From: an uncultured Methanoregula sp.
GTDB lineage: Archaea > Halobacteriota > Methanomicrobia > Methanomicrobiales > Methanospirillaceae
DNA length: 64,000 nt
Reading direction: 5' to 3'
Assembly (NCBI RefSeq): GCF_963678795.1
Contig: NZ_OY787453.1
Coordinates: 1,736,001-1,800,000 of the forward strand
A program made the translations under genes and the position numbers. Positions within the stretch are counted from its first letter, which is position 1, and each line of letters begins with the position of its first letter. Of the stretch, positions 17,781 to 26,711 are shown piece after piece. The notes under the pieces were generated by a model. It ran no database searches. It was not told the origin of the DNA and was given only the letters and a program-made list of their open reading frames with translations.

Positions 17781-20700
17781 TTATTCAATTGTTCTATGAA
17801 AAATATGGAATTGTGTATCTTGTTTAATTTTAAATATTTTTTGAGCATCCCCTACATAAGAAAAATTATTCATTATCTCTAAATCATTACGCTTACCACA
17901 TATTTTTAAAACAATTGATACAATCTCCAAATTCGTTTGGGATGGATTTTCTGTTAATAACCTATGTCCGATACGTAATAATCGTTCTCTAGTGTCCTTG
18001 CCCCATTTATTTTCTTCAATCGCATCGTTTATGTAAAAATTCAAATGAGCTTTTAAATCCGGTTTTTGCAAGTATTGGAGCAAATCATTATCTGAATATA
18101 GATTTCTCTTTTTAGCTTCTTCAGAAAGATATCCCTTTAAATTTTCTCTTGCCCATTCCCGAAACCCACAGCTTTCACACGTCCAATAGAGATGCTGTAT
18201 TTCATCTTTAGTAAAACGAGACAGATATGGCTTCAAGTCATTCAATCGTTTTTTTGTAAATGTTCGCGGTCTTCCTTGATCATTAACCCAAAAATGCGAT
18301 GAAACATGTATGAAAATATCAATATCTGGTGGACATTCCTGAATAGCGATTTTTGCAAGATCTAGAGTTCTTTGGGTTCCGATGTACAACGCCGATTGAA
18401 CGAATATTGAACTATATTTCAAGTGTGACCAAAATGAATCCAACAGTACCTCGGCATCCCCTTCAGGAATCGCCATAATTAAACGATTTAGGGCATAATG
18501 CTCATTTAAATGCCCTCCCTTAAAATCATGAGGAATATTTTCTTTGAATGAATCTAGGTATTTTTCGACTACTTGTCTGATATCATGACACCAAAGATGA
18601 TGAGCCACGTAAAGATAATGATAATTTTCTGAAATCAAGGATAAGTACTCAGGCAATACACTCCAGTCTTTCAATTCTGTGCGCAATATTACCGATTCAT
18701 TGAATAGAGGGGTGTTTGGTAAAATTGTCTTAACTTTTTCAATATCTGCAAGATTTGCTCCTGTTTGCCATACTCTGAAAGATTTTTTTCTTACTTCAAT
18801 GTCATTTTTATCGTTTTTCCATAATTGTTCTAATCGGTCTAATGATTGTGATGAAAGCTGACGCCCATACGAAAATTTCCGTCGATTCCAATGATCCGCA
18901 ATACTTAATGCATAAAAGCTATTGGGATAATCCAATGCAATTCTTTTCACAAAAAATTCAATGGCATCGGGATCATCCACATACTGTAATACTACAAGGA
19001 TTGGCCATTTTAGCGTTTGATGCCTTTCGCATTGTGAAATAAGATATCTCGCTACACGATTAGTCATATTATGAGTTACGCTAAATTCCAGATATTGGGA
19101 AACTTCAACAATATCAGATAATCCTCCAGAATCCGGTTCATGATCGCTTGATAAAGATGCCCAATAATCCATCATTGGATTCAATGTATCTTCTAAAGCA
19201 TCACCACAACATTCAATTCCTGCCCATAAGGCGGCGGGGAGAATTAGTTTTTTATCTTGTGTATTTCTCCAACAAGAGAGAATATTATTCTCAAACGAAG
19301 AAAATTTTAAAAATCCTAAAAAGACTAATGCACCATATCGTTGTTTATCTGATACTTTTTCCGATTGCAGAATATTTCTCAGATCTTTTAGAATTTTTGT
19401 ATGGTGCTTATCTTTTGCATGTTCAAAAATACGATCTCGCAACAAAAAGTTTGATTTTGGTTGAAAATGGTTATAATTACTGCAAAACTGAATACCGCTG
19501 TCAACACAACCATTCCGAATTCGGGCAAATTGAATAGAATAATATTGAGGTAAATAATCGGTTATTGGGAATATTGCACTTGAATCGGTATCGATAATAA
19601 TCCAACAAATCGCCTCAATAACTGAAGGCAGGGGATAGTCAATTCTCTTTTCTTCTTTGCTCCACGCAATAATTCTCTCAATGATCTTATTATGATAATC
19701 CGTACTCGGTTCACCGAAGATTTTCAGAGATTCAAAAAGAGATAAAATATTTTTTTCTTGAATATCATCTAATTGAGAGTCGCTCTGTTCTTTAAGCAGA
19801 ATTGATTGTCCCAATATCTCTGCATAAAATGGCTCAGCAATAACATTTGACCTGATGAGGGAATTTGATTCAAGAATTTTCACCATAGATTGAGTTAATA
19901 AGAAAAATTGAATACGATCATGTCGAAAAACAAATCTTTCGTTATCCATCGAACATAGGATTTTGCTTGTGATTAGATCTCGAAAAATATGAATATACTT
20001 GGGATTTTCACGTAACCAGTCTTCAATTTGAATGAATGTCGGGAAAAACTGTTTTTGAATCAATATTTCAGTACAAATTTTTAATAGAACCTCATTATAT
20101 TCAGAACATTGATAGTGAGAGACGGATTTTTGAGCAATTTCCTCAAGATTTCTTTGGATAAAAAGATCAATTACATCTTTCGACAAAAGGGAAATCTGAA
20201 TATCATTATGCCTCAAAAACTGAACGAATAATCCAATTAAAAACGGATCACATCCTAAATTCTTTGCAATCTGATTCGCTTGAAGTCGTGTAATTTGAGT
20301 GTCTTGTTTTTGGAACGCATCAATAATAATGGACTCAGATTCATCGAACGTAAACTTATTAATTTGAGTCTGATGGACTTGCGGATTTTTTTGAAATTCT
20401 CGTGAAATTGGAGCCCAATATTTTGGCCAAACTGGTGATATAATGGTGAACGGTATTTTCGCCAAGGGTTCCCCGGTTTTTGTCGATTTTAGAGGTAAAA
20501 ATGAGATAATTCTTCGGAGAATTTTGGTTGGATCTGAAGCGCGGTTGAGATCATCAATGACAATGAAGAATTGTTGTTTTATAGCATATTTCCAAATATC
20601 TGTTTCAGGATCAATTCGTATATTCGAATAGAGTTTTTTCAGGGAGATACTAATAATATTTTCAAGGGGTAAGCCTTCTTCAATATTCTCTACCGAAATC

Positions 20701-21500
20701 CAAAGACCAAAACCCCCCGATTCAATGTGTTTTTTCAATAAGTGGTAAGAGATCGTGCTTTTTCCAAAACCCGATTCTCCAATCAATAGATGAAGACCCT
20801 GATTTTGCGTATTAATTTCCCGTTCCACAGTTTTTTCCATTTCTGTCTGAAGGAAATCATCATCGCCTAAAAAAAATGATTGTTTATATCGTTCTAAATT
20901 GATTTTACATATTATTTCTAACAGTTTTTCGGAGAGTAACTCAGCGTCAATGCCCAAATACTCCTTTCTTAGCCAGTGTCCCTCAGGAGTATTATCTAAA
21001 AAATGGGTGATTCGTGATTGTTCCCAAATTACGCAATGAATATTATAGTCCTGACATTTTTGATATGTCTTAAGAACTAGAGGATCCTGACCTTTTTGTT
21101 TATTCAATGACAAAGGACGGTTAGTTGTAAGGATTAAGACAAATTCGGCATCTGGATTTTTTTGGCGAATTTCTTGGGCATATTGTCCCGCCTTAACTAC
21201 ATCACCATCGTTACCTTCTTCTTTTCTCTTTCCTGTTGCAGTTGTATGATCAAAAAGCCATTTACTTTCCAAATCTTCCAATTTTGCTGTTGTATGTTGA
21301 ACCATTATGAATTTTGGAGGGTGTGATCCAGGAACTTGAGTGAAACCATCTAACGGCGATTTTATCGCTTTTCCCTCCATATTTACTCCGGTAGAAATAA
21401 TCGAAGCATATTCCGGATTTGAAAAACGTAAGATCGAATCCACTAGATATTGAAATTTTCCGGCATCTGAAAAACTATTAATTTTTTCAGCAGTTGTCAA
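17781..21500 (-). CDS. STAND-type NTPase with nuclease-like N-terminal domain
   Basis: The protein has 1239 residues. About 1-180 resemble a PD-(D/E)xK-type fold, with PLDGF at 49-53 and MVQHTT at 66-71 replacing the usual second acidic-x-Lys strand. The NTPase has Walker A GESGFGKST at 241-249 and Walker B FFIVIDD at 311-317, then NACHT/STAND-like helices. About 650 C-terminal helical residues look like a TPR- or HEAT-like sensor array. This is the plan of Avs-like and related antiviral STAND ATPases, in which ligand binding triggers an effector. The gene is strikingly AT-rich, a sign of transfer. It starts at TTG 21500 with GAGG 7 nt before it; the next in-frame Met is residue 41. It is a single gene. 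Confidence 0.72.
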   Translation of the reverse strand: MTTAEKINSFSDAGKFQYLVDSILRFSNPEYASIISTGVNMEGKAIKSPLDGFTQVPGSHPPKFIMVQHTTAKLEDLESKWLFDHTTATGKRKEEGNDGDVVKAGQYAQEIRQKNPDAEFVLILTTNRPLSLNKQKGQDPLVLKTYQKCQDYNIHCVIWEQSRITHFLDNTPEGHWLRKEYLGIDAELLSEKLLEIICKINLERYKQSFFLGDDDFLQTEMEKTVEREINTQNQGLHLLIGESGFGKSTISYHLLKKHIESGGFGLWISVENIEEGLPLENIISISLKKLYSNIRIDPETDIWKYAIKQQFFIVIDDLNRASDPTKILRRIISFLPLKSTKTGEPLAKIPFTIISPVWPKYWAPISREFQKNPQVHQTQINKFTFDESESIIIDAFQKQDTQITRLQANQIAKNLGCDPFLIGLFVQFLRHNDIQISLLSKDVIDLFIQRNLEEIAQKSVSHYQCSEYNEVLLKICTEILIQKQFFPTFIQIEDWLRENPKYIHIFRDLITSKILCSMDNERFVFRHDRIQFFLLTQSMVKILESNSLIRSNVIAEPFYAEILGQSILLKEQSDSQLDDIQEKNILSLFESLKIFGEPSTDYHNKIIERIIAWSKEEKRIDYPLPSVIEAICWIIIDTDSSAIFPITDYLPQYYSIQFARIRNGCVDSGIQFCSNYNHFQPKSNFLLRDRIFEHAKDKHHTKILKDLRNILQSEKVSDKQRYGALVFLGFLKFSSFENNILSCWRNTQDKKLILPAALWAGIECCGDALEDTLNPMMDYWASLSSDHEPDSGGLSDIVEVSQYLEFSVTHNMTNRVARYLISQCERHQTLKWPILVVLQYVDDPDAIEFFVKRIALDYPNSFYALSIADHWNRRKFSYGRQLSSQSLDRLEQLWKNDKNDIEVRKKSFRVWQTGANLADIEKVKTILPNTPLFNESVILRTELKDWSVLPEYLSLISENYHYLYVAHHLWCHDIRQVVEKYLDSFKENIPHDFKGGHLNEHYALNRLIMAIPEGDAEVLLDSFWSHLKYSSIFVQSALYIGTQRTLDLAKIAIQECPPDIDIFIHVSSHFWVNDQGRPRTFTKKRLNDLKPYLSRFTKDEIQHLYWTCESCGFREWARENLKGYLSEEAKKRNLYSDNDLLQYLQKPDLKAHLNFYINDAIEENKWGKDTRERLLRIGHRLLTENPSQTNLEIVSIVLKICGKRNDLEIMNNFSYVGDAQKIFKIKQDTQFHIFHRTIE

Positions 21501-21520
21501 GAAATTGCCTCACTTATCGC

Positions 21521-21530
21521 CAATATAAGG
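21521..21530 (-). promoter_or_regulatory. TATA-like box of the NTPase gene
   Basis: On the minus strand the box reads CCTTATATTG, centred about 25 nt before the TTG start, so the mRNA would have almost no leader. A second TATATT lies near 21553-21559 and could serve instead. Confidence 0.4.
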
Positions 21531-21620
21531 GTGATTACTATTAAGCAATTCTCTCTTATATTCTCGGGTTAATACGTCGGAATCGTCAAGGATTATTGAG
21601 ATATCAAAGATCCATCCTAT

Positions 21621-21754
21621 GATCAATCCCTCCAATCAACCAGTGATTCACGCTAATCAACATAATCCTTATGCGGATCAGCAGCCGAATCAGCATAAAT
21701 CAGCGCTGATCAGCAGATCATCCGACCTGATCAGCGCCCTGATCCCATTGATCA
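21621..21754. repeat. Helically phased RATCA array
   Basis: Thirteen copies of RATC(A/C) or GATTCA begin at 21621, 21634, 21645, 21655, 21664, 21676, 21688, 21698, 21708, 21716, 21729, 21741 and 21750. The mean spacing is about 10.75 bp, near one DNA turn. A perfect palindrome GCTGATCAGC lies at 21705-21714. The array fills the 450-bp divergent gap between the NTPase gene and the PEGA lipoprotein gene, where no gene is supported. It may bind a multimeric protein or be intrinsically curved. Confidence 0.55.
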
Positions 21755-21950
21755 AGGCGTGTCATCACCTGCTTTTGAAGGTAAAACGGCTGATCTCCGT
21801 TAGCATTCTTCACCACATAATGCACCGTCCCTTTCAAGAATTTTCACCAGAATCCCCCGACTGAACTCCTCAGGGAATCCCGGACCCGGTCAGCCCCGGT
21901 GAGTTTCACAAAGCGTATATAAAGAAAACCTCCACCTGAGCTGATTAACC

Positions 21951-22376
21951 ATGCTTCGGACTATCGCTCTCTTCCTCCTCGTGCTCGGTATAATATCAGC
22001 GGGATGCAGCAGCCCCGCCCATTCACAGACGGAAAGCACCCCCCGGCCGACACAAAGCTCCTTCTACCAATATGGAAACGGCACCTTCAATGTGAACGGC
22101 ACTCTCCAGCAGGTGAACGGCACTCTCCATATCGCCTCAATACCATCAGGCGCAGACGTCTATATCGATAATGAATACTGGTGCCCCACAAACTGCGCCC
22201 TCCCGTACGTCATCCCGCCCGGCCACCACACGGTGGAGATCCGCAAGAACGGCTATGAATCCAAGACGTACCCCGTCACGGTCGTGAAAGGGGGCATGGA
22301 CGGGATCACGGCTGAGCTGGTGAGCACGCAGGGCAACCTGACGGTCACTTCTGCGAGGGCAACAACCCCTCCATAA
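21951..22376 (+). CDS. PEGA domain lipoprotein
   Basis: The protein has 141 residues. A signal peptide with an ISAGC lipobox leads to a short Ser/Thr linker, a repeat of VNGTL, then a PEGA domain (IPSGADVYID, then GHHTVEIRKNGY). PEGA domains are small beta-folds on the cell surface that may bind polymer or protein. It would be anchored by lipid outside the cytoplasmic membrane. A TATA-like TATATAA box lies near 21917, about 30 nt before the ATG. The GC content is like that of the host, unlike the AT-rich NTPase next door. Confidence 0.85.
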   Translation: MLRTIALFLLVLGIISAGCSSPAHSQTESTPRPTQSSFYQYGNGTFNVNGTLQQVNGTLHIASIPSGADVYIDNEYWCPTNCALPYVIPPGHHTVEIRKNGYESKTYPVTVVKGGMDGITAELVSTQGNLTVTSARATTPP

Positions 22377-22464
22377 GATCTCCTTCAGATTCCCCCTCGG
22401 GTAAATCCGGTTCTCACGGCACCGGAAAAAAGTGAATCGCCCACTCATAAAAAAAGGGATCGGG

Positions 22465-22491
22465 TTCCAGGGAAGAACTCCCTCCCTCGCA
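22465..22491 (+). other. tRNA-3'-end-like segment, possible att remnant
   Basis: The segment TTCCAGGG..GAA..CCCTCCCTCGCA aligns with the tRNA-like end at 15219-15246, sharing the 12-mer CCCTCCCTCGCA. The two direct copies bracket the Fic-NTPase region. It may instead be the terminator of the lipoprotein gene, since AGGGA and TCCCT can pair here. Confidence 0.3.
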
Positions 22492-22526
22492 TTTTTCATG
22501 CAGGGTCAAATCTCTTTTAAAAGAAT

Positions 22527-23015
22527 TCAGATCTCTTTCTGGTATACTACGACATCAAGAATTTTTCCGAATTTTTCACCGATATTTTTGAGGTGGGCAC
22601 ACCGGGAATAGCCGGACTTTTCCATCAGCCGGATACTTGCATGATTTTCCCCGCAAAGGGTTCCGACAAGCACTCGAATACCTGCCTTTTTTGCGGCAGC
22701 CTCAAGATGGTCCAGGGCAAGAGTGCCGATACCTTTGCCCGTGAATTCCGGTTTGAGGTAGATACTCAATTCGGCAGACCGATCGTATGCCTGGCGCTTT
22801 TTATACTGTGTTAAAAAACAATACCCGATAATCTCGTTATTATCCTTTATCAGAAATGATGGATATTTCGGGACAGCGACAAAGAGGAATTCTTCCAGAT
22901 CTTTTTGGGACATTATCCCGCTGTGAAATGTTGCGGTTGAATTCAGGGTATAGTAGTTATAGATCCCCAGGATCGCGGTCAAATCTGTGTTTGTGACCGG
23001 GGAAAACTCCACCAT
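22527..23015 (-). CDS. GNAT family N-acetyltransferase
   Basis: The protein has 162 residues from the ATG complementing 23013-23015; a TTG one codon earlier is less likely. The order of strands fits phosphinothricin-acetyltransferase-like GNATs: a Y-Y-T-L-N-S-T-A-T-F N-terminal segment, then a motif A strand ending with GKGIGTLALDHL for the acetyl-CoA pyrophosphate, then the N-H-A-S-I-R-L-M-E-K-SGY motif B. It would acetylate a small amine or toxin; the substrate is unknown. It is an isolated gene, with its 3' end close to the tRNA-like segment. Confidence 0.87.
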   Translation of the reverse strand: MVEFSPVTNTDLTAILGIYNYYTLNSTATFHSGIMSQKDLEEFLFVAVPKYPSFLIKDNNEIIGYCFLTQYKKRQAYDRSAELSIYLKPEFTGKGIGTLALDHLEAAAKKAGIRVLVGTLCGENHASIRLMEKSGYSRCAHLKNIGEKFGKILDVVVYQKEI

Positions 23016-23216
23016 CAAACATATCCTCTATAGGATCTGATAATCTGGTTGTTGATAAGCGTTTGTTTATTCCTGAAAACCTGTGCGTCCGTGATGAAAC
23101 GGTATTGATCCTCAATATTATTTTCTTCGTTCCCGTGTTGTATATTTTTCATCGGTAACCATTTCTCCCGCCGTTAAAACAAGCATTAATACCTTACCGC
23201 AACTAAACTTGTGGAG

Positions 23217-23759
23217 ATGTCCGAACCGAAACTTGCCGGCGGTCCCACCCAGGATGAGATCATGGCAGTCTCCGTTGCAAAACTCAATCTCCGCAGCACG
23301 GATACCGTTCTTGAGATCGGCTGCGGGACCGGCAAAGTCTCGGTTGCCATGGCCCGGCTCTCATCACACGTATACTCGATCGACCTGCGCCCGGAAGCCG
23401 TTTCCCTTGCAAAGGAAACCGCCCGGAACGCCGGCGTGGACAATATCGGATTTTTCAATACTGAAGCCACGACATTCCTGCACAGCGACACGATCTATGA
23501 CTGTGCGTTTCTCGGCGGTACAAAGAACCTTCTCGCCATTCTTCCGGTGCTTGCAAAAAAAGTGAGGCGGACGATCGTTATCAACGCGGTGCTCCTCTCA
23601 ACGCTTGCCGATGCAGTGAATGCCCTGCAGGAGCTCGGGCTCTTTGTCGAGGTTGTGCAGGTGCAGATCTCGCGGTCGCACGCCATTGCGGGAAGCGTCA
23701 TGTTCAAACCTATCGATCCGGTGTATATCATCGTTGGCCGGGGTGCAGCATGCTCGTAG
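23217..23759 (+). CDS. cbiT: Cobalt-precorrin-6B C15-methyltransferase (decarboxylating)
   Basis: About 180 residues from ATG 23217; GTG 23211 is the alternative. CbiT methylates C15 of cobalt-precorrin-6B using S-adenosylmethionine and removes the C12 acetate as CO2. The Rossmann SAM site reads EIGCGTGK near residues 36-43, and the family start with GPTQDEI is seen. It is the first gene of the eight-gene anaerobic cobalamin operon. An AT-rich CATTAATAC near 23184-23193 could be its TATA box, giving a nearly leaderless mRNA. Its stop overlaps the cbiL start by 10 bp. Confidence 0.9.
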   Translation: MSEPKLAGGPTQDEIMAVSVAKLNLRSTDTVLEIGCGTGKVSVAMARLSSHVYSIDLRPEAVSLAKETARNAGVDNIGFFNTEATTFLHSDTIYDCAFLGGTKNLLAILPVLAKKVRRTIVINAVLLSTLADAVNALQELGLFVEVVQVQISRSHAIAGSVMFKPIDPVYIIVGRGAACS

Positions 23760-24355
23760 GGCTCGGTCTCGGGCCGGGGAACCCGGAACTCCTCACGCTC
23801 CGGGCCGTGCGGCTGCTCAGGGAGGCCGACGGGGTTTTTGTTCCGGGCCGTATTGCACACGACCTGGTCATTCCCTACCGCACCCCCGTTATGCTCGACT
23901 TCCCGATGACGGACGACGAGGCCCGGATCCGTACGTGCCTTGAAGAGAATGCAAAGAAGATCGCGCCGGTTGCCGCGAAGGGTCTTGCTGTGTTTGGCAT
24001 CCTCGGGGACCCGAATTTCTTCTCAACATTCTCCAGGCTCTGTGCGGTGATCGCCGAGACGCATCCGGATATAGAATTCCGGACCGAGCCGGGTATCAGT
24101 TCCATCACGGCGTTTGCCGCTGCCGGCGGGGTCTCCATCAACGAGGGTTTTTCCGTCTCCGATGGCACGGTCTCGGATACGAAGATCCTCATGAAAGTGA
24201 GAAAACCAAAGGCGAAAGCTGCCGAGATGCGGGCCGAAGGCTACCGGGAGTTCGTTCTCGTAGAACGGATGTACTTTCCGGACATGAAAGTGTACCGCGA
24301 CGGTGATCTTCCCGATAAGAGCGATTACATGAGCGTGATGTATGCCCGGAAATAA
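23750..24355 (+). CDS. cbiL: Cobalt-factor II C20-methyltransferase
   Basis: The protein has 201 residues, slightly short for CbiL. It is a tetrapyrrole methylase with the GLGLGPGNPELLTLRA start, a GDPNFFSTF active-site segment, and the EPGISSITAFAA segment. CbiL transfers a methyl group from SAM to C20 of cobalt-factor II. It is translationally coupled to cbiT, and its stop overlaps the cbiF start by 14 bp. Confidence 0.88.
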   Translation: MLVGLGLGPGNPELLTLRAVRLLREADGVFVPGRIAHDLVIPYRTPVMLDFPMTDDEARIRTCLEENAKKIAPVAAKGLAVFGILGDPNFFSTFSRLCAVIAETHPDIEFRTEPGISSITAFAAAGGVSINEGFSVSDGTVSDTKILMKVRKPKAKAAEMRAEGYREFVLVERMYFPDMKVYRDGDLPDKSDYMSVMYARK

Positions 24356-25076
24356 TCCTGACAGGGTAATCTGGTTTGTTGGCGCCGGGCCGGGCGACCC
24401 CGAGCTCATTACGGTGAAAGGAAGAGCGCTCCTTGACCGTGCGGATGTGCTCATCTATGCCGGTTCACTCGTCAATCCTGTCCTTGTCGCTTCGAGCAGC
24501 GCAGCCGAGAAAGTCGACAGCTGGGGCATGCACCTCGACGATATGGTAACTCTCATGTCCGACCGGGCGCGTCGGGGAAAGACGGTTGTCCGGCTTCACT
24601 CCGGAGACCCGGCACTCTACGGCTCAATTGTCGAACAGATTGCCGAACTTAAAAAATCCGGCATCATGGTAAGGATCGTGCCGGGCGTCTCATCGGTCTT
24701 TGCCGCGGCAGCAGCCCTCACCACCGAGTTCACGCCACGGGGAGTTTCCGAGACCCTCATCATCACGCGGCCCGCAGGAAAAACGCTCGAGAAAGATTAC
24801 ATTGCCGAGCTCTCCCGGTACCCGGCCACGATGGCATTCTTCCTCGGGAGCGAACACTTCGCCGATATCACGGCAAAACTCGCGTGCCCGGAAGATACCC
24901 CGGCAGCGGTGATCTTCCATGCTTCCTGGCCCGACCAGAAGATCATCCTCGGTACGGTTGCGGATATCGCAAAGAAAGCCGGCGATGCCGGGATCAACCG
25001 CTCCGCCCTCCTCATTGTCGGCAAAGCAGTCAGCGGTATCGCATCCGGCTACCAGCGCTCGCACCTCTACTCATGA
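24342..25076 (+). CDS. cbiF: Cobalt-precorrin-4 C11-methyltransferase
   Basis: The protein has 244 residues, a normal CbiF length. The tetrapyrrole methylase landmarks are FVGAGPGDPELIT at the start, LHSGDPALYGS in the middle, and VPGVSSVFAAAA. CbiF methylates C11 of cobalt-precorrin-4. The YAGSLV and LIITRPAGKT stretches separate it from CbiL and CbiH. It is in the middle of the operon, with ATGA overlap to cbiG at 25073-25076. Confidence 0.92.
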   Translation: MPGNNPDRVIWFVGAGPGDPELITVKGRALLDRADVLIYAGSLVNPVLVASSSAAEKVDSWGMHLDDMVTLMSDRARRGKTVVRLHSGDPALYGSIVEQIAELKKSGIMVRIVPGVSSVFAAAAALTTEFTPRGVSETLIITRPAGKTLEKDYIAELSRYPATMAFFLGSEHFADITAKLACPEDTPAAVIFHASWPDQKIILGTVADIAKKAGDAGINRSALLIVGKAVSGIASGYQRSHLYS

Positions 25077-25945
25077 CTGAGACGGTCGTTGTTGCCCTGA
25101 AACGGTTTCTCCCCGATGCAGAACGCATAGCCGCGTTTCTCCATGCTGACGTTATCGAGTATACCCCTTCGGTTTTTCCCGATCTGTTTCCCACGGCCCG
25201 GCGCATCGTAGCCATCATGTCGATGGGGATCGCTGTCCGGGGAATCGCCCCGCTCCTGCACGACAAGTGGACCGACCCGGCGGTCGTGGTGGTAAGCCCG
25301 GATTTCCGTTTCGCCATCCCGCTCATCGGGGGACACCACGGGGCAAACGAGCTCGCAAAGGAACTAGCGGGGCTTGGGCTTGTCCCGGTCATCACCACGG
25401 CAACGGAAGCCACCGGCCGGGATTCGGTCGAGGGAATTGCACGCCGGAGTGGCTGCGATATTATCAATAAGGATTCCACCCGTGCGGTGAATGCTGCGAT
25501 GCTGGACGCTGATGTCCCTGTGCATGCGGTGAAAGGTCCCGGCATCGTTATCGCCGGCCCGGACGTGTCCATCCTCGTAATGAAAGGGGAATATACGGTC
25601 GGGGTCGGCTGCCGGAAAGGGATCACGGCCGAAGAGGTGACCGGTGCGATCCGCACGGCCCTTGCCGAATCGGGCATCTCCCAGGAGGATGTTCTCGTGT
25701 ACGCCACGACCGCCAAGAAGCTCCACGAAGCCGGGCTTGCCGCCGGGGTCGGGGCCCTCTCTGGCAATTTAATATTCCTTGACGATGATACAATAAACGC
25801 TATTACGGGAACATCCCCATCGCGGGCCGGAAAGATCGGCCTTCTGGGGGTTGCCGAACCTGCGGCGCTTGCCGTTTCAAGGAAGAAGGAACTCGTTATG
25901 GGAAAGAAAATTTACGGGAGAGTCACGGTTGCCATCGCACACTGA
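25073..25945 (+). CDS. cbiG: Cobalt-precorrin-5A hydrolase
   Basis: The protein has 290 residues from ATG 25073, chosen for its ATGA overlap with the cbiF stop and the N terminus TETVVVALKRF. CbiG opens the lactone ring of cobalt-precorrin-5A and releases acetaldehyde. The GGHHGANELA segment and the VGVGCRKG segment belong to the N-terminal and C-terminal CbiG domains. It is shorter than many bacterial CbiG proteins because the middle region is brief. Its end overlaps the likely start of cbiH. Confidence 0.9.
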   Translation: MTETVVVALKRFLPDAERIAAFLHADVIEYTPSVFPDLFPTARRIVAIMSMGIAVRGIAPLLHDKWTDPAVVVVSPDFRFAIPLIGGHHGANELAKELAGLGLVPVITTATEATGRDSVEGIARRSGCDIINKDSTRAVNAAMLDADVPVHAVKGPGIVIAGPDVSILVMKGEYTVGVGCRKGITAEEVTGAIRTALAESGISQEDVLVYATTAKKLHEAGLAAGVGALSGNLIFLDDDTINAITGTSPSRAGKIGLLGVAEPAALAVSRKKELVMGKKIYGRVTVAIAH

Positions 25946-26711
25946 ATCCAAGGGATCCCTTGCCATCGTCGGCCTCGGTCCCGGGCGGACGGAATACATC
26001 ACCCCCCGGGCCCTCAAGGCCGTGGCCGGCGCAGACTACGTGATCGGCAATGCCTCATATCTCGAACCGCTCGAACAGATCATCAGGGGCAAGCAGGTCA
26101 TCAGGAGCTCGATGGGAAAAGAAGTCGAGCGTGCAAAGCAGGCAATCGAACTTGCCCGTTCGCACCGGGTTGCCATTGTCTCCGGCGGCGATGCCGGGGT
26201 TTACGGCATGGCAAGCATAGTCCTCGAGGTTCTCGAACATTCGGGAGAGGATATCGATGTCGAAGTGATCCCGGGCGTTACCGCTGCAAATGCAGCTGCA
26301 TCCCGGGTCGGCTCCCCCCTTTCCGGTGATTTTGCCGTGATCAGCCTCTCGGACCTCTTAACGCCGCTCGAAGTGATCGAGCAGCGGCTGGACGCCGTCT
26401 TCTCGGTCGGGATCCCGGTGGTCCTGTACAATCCCAAGAGCAGGGGCAGGCCGCACAACTTCGCGCTCGCGATCGAGCATGCGAGAAAGCATCTCGATCC
26501 CGCAACACCGGTGGCGATCGTGAAAAATGCCCTGCGGGAAGAAGAAGAGCAGATCATAACAACCCTCGGGGAGATCGAGAAATCCGAGGAGGCCGTTGAT
26601 ATGCACACGACGGTTATCATCGGCGGAAGAGAGAGCAGGATCTGGAGGATGAAGGATAATGTCAAAGGAATCATCACGCCACGGGGATACCACCGCAAAT
26701 ACGTATATTGA
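25929..26711 (+). CDS. cbiH: Cobalt-precorrin-3B C17-methyltransferase
   Basis: The protein has 260 residues if it starts at TTG 25929. The first conserved block is LAIVGLGPGRTEYITPRA, and no ATG or GTG lies in frame between the cbiG 3' region and that block, so either TTG 25929 or the distant ATG 25851 is used. The SGGDAGVYGM and VIPGVTAANAAA blocks are typical of CbiH, which methylates C17 and contracts the ring. Its end overlaps cbiC by 53 bp. Confidence 0.88.
   Translation: MPSHTESKGSLAIVGLGPGRTEYITPRALKAVAGADYVIGNASYLEPLEQIIRGKQVIRSSMGKEVERAKQAIELARSHRVAIVSGGDAGVYGMASIVLEVLEHSGEDIDVEVIPGVTAANAAASRVGSPLSGDFAVISLSDLLTPLEVIEQRLDAVFSVGIPVVLYNPKSRGRPHNFALAIEHARKHLDPATPVAIVKNALREEEEQIITTLGEIEKSEEAVDMHTTVIIGGRESRIWRMKDNVKGIITPRGYHRKYVY

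Noticed and set aside
21619..21864. 81-residue plus-strand frame over the phased array
   Set aside because: Its residues follow from the RATCA repeats (Gln/His/Ser/Asn), so it is a by-product of the array.
23019..23216. Cobalamin riboswitch before cbiT
   Set aside because: No B12-box-like sequence is visible, and these riboswitches are not expected in this archaeal group.
25030..25767. Long minus-strand frame opposite cbiG
   Set aside because: An Ala/Ser/Thr-rich shadow of the well-supported cbiG gene.
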